This document shows positions 6,129 through 9,929 of a DNA stretch of 9,929 bases, piece by piece. Source of the DNA: Bacteroidota bacterium (GTDB taxonomy: Bacteria > Bacteroidota > Bacteroidia > Cytophagales > Cyclobacteriaceae); contig JAEZBX010000045.1 of the NCBI GenBank assembly GCA_023412765.1, forward strand, positions 1 to 9,929. Direction: 5' to 3'. The notes under the pieces are model-generated. The model did not search any database and had not been told where the DNA came from. It saw only the letters and a list, made by a program, of their open reading frames with translations. Position numbers and translations under genes: made by a program. Numbering within the stretch: position 1 is the stretch's first letter; every line of letters starts with the position of its first letter.

Positions 6129-6500
6129 ATGGGGAAATTTACGTTCAGGAAGGAGGAAAGACTCTCTAAGGAAAAAATTATCCAGGAACTCTTCGAAAAG
6201 GGTTCCTCTTTTTATTTATACCCCTTTAAGGTCTTCTTTATGCAGAACCCTGATCTGCAGGCCACCACTCATCAGGTCTTGATTTCTGTTTCGAAAAAGA
6301 CTTTCAAAAGAGCCGTCGATCGTAATTCTATCAAGCGCCGGATTCGGGAGGCATACCGCCTAAATAAGAACCTGCTGCCCGGGCAAAACAAGTTAGCCAT
6401 TGCTTATATTTACAGTGTAAAAGAGATCTTGCCTACAGCGCAAATTCAGGAAAGACTTCTAAAGACTTTCAAACGCTTGGAATATGTGGAGAGGAATTAA
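6129..6500 (+). CDS. rnpA: Ribonuclease P protein component
   Basis: 123 residues from ATG 6129. It has the expected N-terminus 'FTFRKEERLSKEKIIQELFEKG' and the RNR signature 'FKRAVDRNSIKRRIREAYR' (59-77) with R65, N66, K69, R70, R71 and R73, which contacts the catalytic RNA and pre-tRNA leader. Together with the rnpB RNA (not in the window) it cleaves 5' leaders from pre-tRNAs, including those of tRNA-Lys and tRNA-Val here. An in-frame TTG at 6102 would add nine residues (KENLLTSI...), but family proteins start at the ATG. An AAGGAG at 6105-6110 is an SD-like sequence 18 bp ahead of the ATG, longer spacing than optimal. The 3' end overlaps the S41 protease start by 17 bp, implying translational coupling. 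Confidence 0.95.
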   Translation: MGKFTFRKEERLSKEKIIQELFEKGSSFYLYPFKVFFMQNPDLQATTHQVLISVSKKTFKRAVDRNSIKRRIREAYRLNKNLLPGQNKLAIAYIYSVKEILPTAQIQERLLKTFKRLEYVERN

Positions 6501-8133
6501 ATGGCTGGTCGTTGTACTCTTATTGACTGTTGTTGCATTCGCATTCCGAAAACCTGCGGAAAAGTATTTCGACATTGCTAAGAGCCTTGATATTTTTGCC
6601 ACTCTTTTCAAAGAGGTGAATGCTTATTATGTCGATGAAATTGATCCTGAAAAAATTATCCGGCATAGTATTGAGGGAATGCTGGCATCGCTGGATCCTT
6701 ATACAGACTATATCCCAGAAGACGAGCTTGAGTCATTCCAGATCACTACTACCGGCCAGTACGGCGGAATCGGAGCGCTCATCGGTGTCGTAAATAAAAA
6801 AGTTGTAGTTACCCACCCTTATATAGATTTCCCTGCTTACAAATCCGGCATCCGGGTTGGAGATGAGATACTCGCCGTCGACGGAAAAAATATTCAGGGC
6901 AAAAGTCCTGTAGAAATCAGCTCATTGCTAAAAGGTCCTCCAAAAACTGCTTTGGAGTTGAAAATCAGAAAGGCAGGAAAATCTGAAACTACAACGTACA
7001 AAGTAATGCGCGAAAAAATTAGCATTACCAACCTTTCTTACTATGATATTGTGGATTCAGGAATAGGGTACATCAGGTTGGACGACTTTACACCTGGCGC
7101 ATCGCGCGAAGTTTCCGACGCTGTGCGCAACCTTAAGCAGCGCGGTGCTAACAAACTCATTCTTGATTTGCGAAACAACCCCGGTGGCCTGCTGCACGAA
7201 GCGGTCAATGTTGTCAGTTTGTTTATTGATAAAGGTCTGGAAGTAGTGTCGACAAAGGGCAAGGTTGAAGAATGGAATAAGAGTTACAAGACATTAAATC
7301 AGCCAATCGACAAAAATGTAGAGATGGTTGTGCTGGTTGGCGAAGGCAGTGCTTCTGCCTCAGAAATTGTTGCCGGAGCCTTGCAGGATTATGATCGTGC
7401 GCTACTCATTGGTCAGCGAACATTTGGCAAAGGCCTGGTGCAAACCACGCGCCCGCTGGCTTACAATTCTCAGTTGAAGGTGACGACCGCAAAATATTAT
7501 ATACCGAGTGGTAGATGCATACAAGCAATGGATTATGCTCACAGGAAAGAGGATGGAACAGTGGAACGTTATGCTGATTCCTTAAAAGTGGAGTATAAGA
7601 CTAAAGGTGGAAGAAAGGTTTTCGACGGTGGCGGACTTGATCCTGACATTAAAGTTGAAGACGAGTATGTTGGAGCAATTACATCGGCATTGATCAATGC
7701 CGGATTGGTATTTGAGTTTGCATCAAAATATTGTGCTGAACATCCCGTGAAACCCGACCTGCGATCTTTCCATATTACGGAGAAGGATTTTCAGGACTTC
7801 CTATCGTTTGTAAAAACTCAAAAGTTTTCCTACACCGCGCCCCTTGAAGACGACGTAAAAAAATTAATTGAAGCTGCCGAAAAAGAACTTTACCGTGAAC
7901 AACTCGAAGATGAGCTTGATGCATTGATGAAAAAAGTGCGCGCTGGCGAAACCAATGATATCAAAAATTATAAAACTGAGATTATGGAGGTAATTAGTGA
8001 GCAAATCGGTTTCCACTACGACCTTTATAAAGGACAGGCACAAATTTTTCTAAAACAAGATAAGGCTATTGCGGAAGCTAGAAAGGTCCTGAACGATCCC
8101 GCCAGTTATCGTAAATTGCTGTCCATTAATTAA
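6484..8133 (+). CDS. S41 family C-terminal processing peptidase (CtpA/Tsp-like)
   Basis: 549 residues. Residues 5-20 are a single hydrophobic segment (uncleaved anchor or signal peptide), so the enzyme acts in the periplasm. Residues 28-80 form the N-terminal cap, 85-170 the PDZ domain ('GQYGGIGALIG', 'SGIRVGDEILAVDG'), and 190-350 the peptidase core ('GYIRLDDF', 'LILDLRNNPGGLL'). The catalytic serine is S291 in 'GEGSASASEIVAGALQDY', and the general base lysine is K316 in 'TFGKGLVQ'; their 25-residue spacing and Q320 match E. coli Tsp (S430, K455, Q459). Residues 390-549 form a helical C-terminal domain common in Bacteroidota versions. It should process or degrade envelope proteins from their C-termini; the substrate is unknown. 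It overlaps rnpA by 17 bp, an arrangement I recall as frequent in this phylum. Its last Asn codon and stop lie inside inverted-repeat copy 2. Confidence 0.93.
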   Translation: MWRGIKWLVVVLLLTVVAFAFRKPAEKYFDIAKSLDIFATLFKEVNAYYVDEIDPEKIIRHSIEGMLASLDPYTDYIPEDELESFQITTTGQYGGIGALIGVVNKKVVVTHPYIDFPAYKSGIRVGDEILAVDGKNIQGKSPVEISSLLKGPPKTALELKIRKAGKSETTTYKVMREKISITNLSYYDIVDSGIGYIRLDDFTPGASREVSDAVRNLKQRGANKLILDLRNNPGGLLHEAVNVVSLFIDKGLEVVSTKGKVEEWNKSYKTLNQPIDKNVEMVVLVGEGSASASEIVAGALQDYDRALLIGQRTFGKGLVQTTRPLAYNSQLKVTTAKYYIPSGRCIQAMDYAHRKEDGTVERYADSLKVEYKTKGGRKVFDGGGLDPDIKVEDEYVGAITSALINAGLVFEFASKYCAEHPVKPDLRSFHITEKDFQDFLSFVKTQKFSYTAPLEDDVKKLIEAAEKELYREQLEDELDALMKKVRAGETNDIKNYKTEIMEVISEQIGFHYDLYKGQAQIFLKQDKAIAEARKVLNDPASYRKLLSIN

Positions 8134-8259
8134 TCCTACTTTGTCATATTATGAAAAGTTTTGAAGGAAGGAATACAGGAATAGGGTAATGGTGCGCACC
8201 CTGCGACCTCTCCTTATTCCCTATTCCTTTTTTTCTAACTTGACAAAATAGGATTAATT
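8128..8259. repeat. Inverted-repeat element, copy 2 (132 bp, non-coding, hairpin-forming)
   Basis: AATTAATCCTACTTTGTCA (8128-8146) and TGACAAAATAGGATTAATT (8241-8259) are inverted repeats matching at 18 of 19 positions, with the same core as copy 1 at 2667-2886. Inside are a second perfect 9-bp stem, GGAATAGGG (8178-8186) with CCCTATTCC (8219-8227), and a 10-bp palindrome GGTGCGCACC (8191-8200) near the tip, so the whole element could fold into one long hairpin. TCCTTATTCCCTATTCC (8211-8227) is shared exactly with copy 1. The left end contains the protease stop codon (8131-8133). A C-T-rich run, CCTTTTTTTC (8226-8235), follows the inner stem, so a terminator role is possible. Confidence 0.75.
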
Positions 8260-8297
8260 TTAACGGCTCATCGCACCTTGGTTCGGGGTACAATCAG

Positions 8298-8978
8298 ATG
8301 GCAATCATTTTAAGCATTGAAACGTCGACGCCAGTTTGTTCAGTGGCCCTGCACAGTGAGGGGAAACTGTTGACTGCCATAGAGGTCCATCAGGAGTATT
8401 CGCATGCCTCGAAGCTCGGAATTCTTGTTGAGGAAGTCACGAAGCTTTCGGACACATCGCTTGATAAGGTCAAGGCTGTTGCACTCTCATCCGGTCCTGG
8501 ATCATATACGGGTCTGCGTATTGGCACCTCGTTGGCAAAAGGATTATGTTATGCACTAGACATTCCGTTGATCGCGGTTCCGACGTTACAGGCCATGACA
8601 ACTATCGTGCACGGTTTTTATCCGGATAATGTGTTGTACTGCCCCATGATCGACGCGCGCAGAATGGAAGTCTATTGCCAGATTTTTGGACGTGATCTGG
8701 AGGAAATTGAGCCGGTACAGGCGAAAGTAATCGACAACGAAAGTTTTGCAAGCTATCTTGATGAGAGACCTGTCGTTTTCTTTGGAAGCGGTGCGGCTAA
8801 GTGTAAGTCCGTGATACAGCACGAAAACGCAAGATTTCTTGAGAATATCAATCCCGTTGCATCTCACCTTGGTGATTTGGCGTATGCTAAATTTCAGCAG
8901 CGAAAATTCGAGGACGTAATTCAATTCGTGCCGTCGTATTTGAAGGAATTTTTTATTAGAAAACCAGTAGGCGTCTGA
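8298..8978 (+). CDS. tsaB: tRNA N6-adenosine threonylcarbamoyltransferase complex subunit TsaB
   Basis: 226 residues, the usual bacterial TsaB length. It begins 'ILSIETSTPVCSVAL' (the ASKHA-fold first strand), has the family motif 'LSSGPGSYTGLRIGTSLAKGL' region at 63-83, 'MIDARRMEVY' (117-126), and ends with 'YLKEFFI' (214-220). TsaB is the catalytically inactive partner that dimerises with TsaD and, with TsaC and TsaE, makes threonylcarbamoyl-A37 in tRNAs reading ANN codons; tRNA-Lys(CTT) at 3510 is such a tRNA. It lies 164 bp after the S41 protease stop, with inverted-repeat copy 2 between them, so it may be transcribed separately; I find no clear TAnnTTTG box upstream. ATG 8298 is the only start that preserves the N-terminal motif, and no SD is seen. 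Confidence 0.93.
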   Translation: MAIILSIETSTPVCSVALHSEGKLLTAIEVHQEYSHASKLGILVEEVTKLSDTSLDKVKAVALSSGPGSYTGLRIGTSLAKGLCYALDIPLIAVPTLQAMTTIVHGFYPDNVLYCPMIDARRMEVYCQIFGRDLEEIEPVQAKVIDNESFASYLDERPVVFFGSGAAKCKSVIQHENARFLENINPVASHLGDLAYAKFQQRKFEDVIQFVPSYLKEFFIRKPVGV

Positions 8979-9011
8979 ACGGAATTGATTGATATTATTG
9001 TTTGAAGTACA

Positions 9012-9530
9012 ATGAACGAACAGGAACAAATAATAAATAAGGTTGCCAACAGCCCGCTGGTTACATTCGATCTCGAGGAATTTTATGAACCGGGCGAAAG
9101 AATTTTGTTGGACATTAAAGACCAGCTATACGAAGGGTTGGTGCTACGAGAGAAGCCGTTCAGGGAGTTCATTAAAAATTTTGATTGGACGCAGTTTGAA
9201 AATAAGTTTGTTGCGATTGTTTGTAGCACAGACGCAATCGTCCCTACGTGGGCGTATATGCTTTTGGCAATTGCGCTGAAGCCATTTGCTAAGCGAGTAG
9301 TTTTTGGTTCGTTGACTGATTTAGAGATTGAAAATTATCGAATCGCTTTAAGCAAAATTGACTGGTCCTCATTCAAGGATGCGAAGGTAGTTGTAAAGGG
9401 ATGCAGCAAAGTGGATGTGCCTGTTGCTATTTATGTTGATGTTGCCGATAGGTTGAGACCTTTTGCAAATAGTATAATGTTTGGAGAGCCTTGCAGTACA
9501 GTTCCATTATTTAAGAGGCCGAAGGTTTAG
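9012..9530 (+). CDS. DUF2480 family protein
   Basis: 172 residues, full length for this Bacteroidota family as I recall it. Recognisable blocks are 'VANSPLVTFDLEEFYEPGER' (11-30), 'DIKDQLYEGLVLREKPFREF' (34-53), 'AIVCSTDAIVPTWAYMLLAIAL' (68-89), 'VVVKGCSKVDVPVAIYV' (126-142) and 'SIMFGEPCSTVPLFK' (154-168). Three cysteines (C71, C131, C161) sit in the most conserved blocks, each next to Ser, which hints at a metal or Fe-S related function, but this is inference. No signal peptide or membrane segment is present. It lies 33 bp after tsaB on the same strand and is probably co-transcribed. The function of the family is not established. Confidence 0.85.
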   Translation: MNEQEQIINKVANSPLVTFDLEEFYEPGERILLDIKDQLYEGLVLREKPFREFIKNFDWTQFENKFVAIVCSTDAIVPTWAYMLLAIALKPFAKRVVFGSLTDLEIENYRIALSKIDWSSFKDAKVVVKGCSKVDVPVAIYVDVADRLRPFANSIMFGEPCSTVPLFKRPKV

Positions 9531-9569
9531 CATAAATTTTTTTCTTTTTATTGAAAGAATTTTGTGTTC

Positions 9570-9599
9570 ATGGAACCATTTTCAAACGGTTTCCATTTT
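9570..9599 (+). terminator. Weak terminator-like hairpin after the DUF2480 gene
   Basis: ATGGAACC (9570-9577) pairs with GGTTTCCAT (9588-9596) with one bulged base and a 10-nt loop, followed by TTT. The stem is A/T rich and the T-run short, so efficiency is doubtful. It lies 40 bp after the stop codon. Confidence 0.35.
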
Positions 9600-9642
9600 A
9601 CTAGCCGGCGCGAAATCTATTTCAAAAAGATTTTTAAAGTTA

Positions 9643-9673
9643 TTGGGAAGTGTGTTTAAATCAATTACCTTTG
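9643..9673 (+). promoter_or_regulatory. Strong Bacteroidota-type promoter upstream of the right-end leader
   Basis: TTG (9643-9645), a 20-bp spacer and TACCTTTG (9666-9673), an exact TAnnTTTG followed by C. This is one of the best promoter matches in the window. Transcription would start near 9679. No convincing coding region follows within the window; only a 23-codon frame at 9684-9755 exists. It is therefore likely to drive a stable RNA or a gene past the right edge. Confidence 0.6.
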
Positions 9674-9929
9674 CACTCCCAAAATGAAAATTGTGCACTG
9701 TCAAGCCGGAAGGGTTTGGCAAATTAAGCAGAGCAAATACGGAATCTGCCTTTGAAAACAGGGCAAAATTCACAGCTAACTAAATGGACGGTGTCCATAG
9801 TTAACACGTTCTTTGAATGGATGATAATTGATAGCGGACCGGCAGAATGACCTTTGGTTATTTTGCTAGAACGAAGATTTACTTTGAAAAAAGGAGAACT
9901 TCAAAAAATTTAAGAGTCTAGGTTTCAGA
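9674..9929 (+). promoter_or_regulatory. Structured non-coding leader, possibly of an rRNA operon beyond the right edge
   Basis: These 256 bp hold no gene I can support. Three hairpins follow the promoter: CAAGCC/GGTTTG (9702-9718), GCAGA/TCTGC (9728-9749) and TAACT..ATGGAC/GTCCAT..AGTTA (9777-9803). Directly after the last is GTTCTTTGAA (9808-9817). An AAAGGAG at 9889-9895 has no start codon within reach in the window. Promoter strength, lack of coding potential and a hairpin-boxA order suit an rrn leader, but 16S sequence itself is not reached, so this is inference. Alternatives are an sRNA or a 5' UTR. Confidence 0.35.
9777..9817 (+). promoter_or_regulatory. Hairpin plus boxA-like antitermination site
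   Basis: A 6-bp perfect stem ATGGAC-GGT-GTCCAT is extended by TAACT/AGTTA across a 2-nt bulge, and is followed 4 nt later by GTTCTTTGAA. That sequence resembles boxA of rRNA leaders (E. coli TGCTCTTTAACA) and the GTTCTTTGACA-type boxes upstream of Bacteroidota rRNA genes. Hairpin-then-boxA is the order seen in rrn leaders. Confidence 0.35.

Noticed and set aside
6501..6503. ATG immediately after the rnpA stop as the protease start
   Set aside because: It is in a different frame from the S41 peptidase; the in-frame ATG is 6484.
9684..9755. 23-codon frame (MKIVHCQAGRVWQIKQ...) right after the strong promoter
   Set aside because: Start position is tempting, but it is very short, matches no leader peptide I know and overlaps two hairpins; a non-coding leader explains the region better.
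9879..9886. TTACTTTG near the right edge as a second promoter
   Set aside because: Candidate upstream TTTG boxes give spacings of 13 or 22 bp, outside the usual 19-21; kept only as a weak possibility.

Overview
The window looks like chromosomal DNA of a member of the Bacteroidota, most likely a Cytophagales-type soil or aquatic bacterium. The evidence is a secreted enzyme with a type IX secretion (Por) C-terminal sorting domain, fragments or members of Bacteroidota-centred families (DUF4249, DUF2480), the rpmH-rnpA-S41 peptidase order, and several promoters of the Bacteroidota form TTG/TTTG-N19/20-TAnnTTTG. Most starts lack a Shine-Dalgarno sequence, which also fits this phylum. The assignment rests on family recognition and motifs, not on a database search.

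Layout. Positions 1-387 hold the C-terminal end of a DUF4249 protein. It is followed, 44 bp later, by a 738-residue secreted PQQ-type glucose/sorbosone dehydrogenase (432-2648). A 220-bp element bounded by 18/19 inverted repeats separates this gene from a convergent cupin (DUF985-like) gene on the minus strand (2886-3392). The cupin promoter overlaps back-to-back with the promoter of a tRNA-Lys(CTT)/tRNA-Val(GAC) pair (3510-3681), and a perfect 18-bp palindrome lies in the cupin 5' leader. Next, on the plus strand, are a secreted glycerophosphodiester phosphodiesterase (3846-4754), whose promoter almost touches its start codon, and a PfkB-family sugar/adenosine kinase (4833-5831).

From 5852 there is a housekeeping block: promoter, rpmH (L34, 5915-6076), rnpA (RNase P protein, 6129-6500) and, overlapping it by 17 bp, a CtpA-type S41 processing protease (6484-8133). 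A second, shorter copy of the inverted-repeat element (8128-8259) supplies the protease stop codon. Then come tsaB (t6A37 tRNA modification, 8298-8978) and a DUF2480 gene (9012-9530). The last 399 bp contain no convincing gene. They hold a weak terminator-like hairpin, a perfect Bacteroidota promoter and a structured leader with a hairpin followed by a boxA-like GTTCTTTGAA, which suggests an rRNA operon begins just past the right edge.

Functional threads: translation and tRNA biogenesis dominate (two tRNAs, L34, RNase P protein, TsaB, possible rrn leader). The envelope and secreted enzymes (sugar dehydrogenase, phosphodiesterase, S41 protease) are ordinary for this phylum. No mobile-element transposase, CRISPR array, toxin-antitoxin pair or defence system is visible. 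The least explained material is the two-copy inverted-repeat family, the palindrome at the divergent promoter, and the right-hand leader region.
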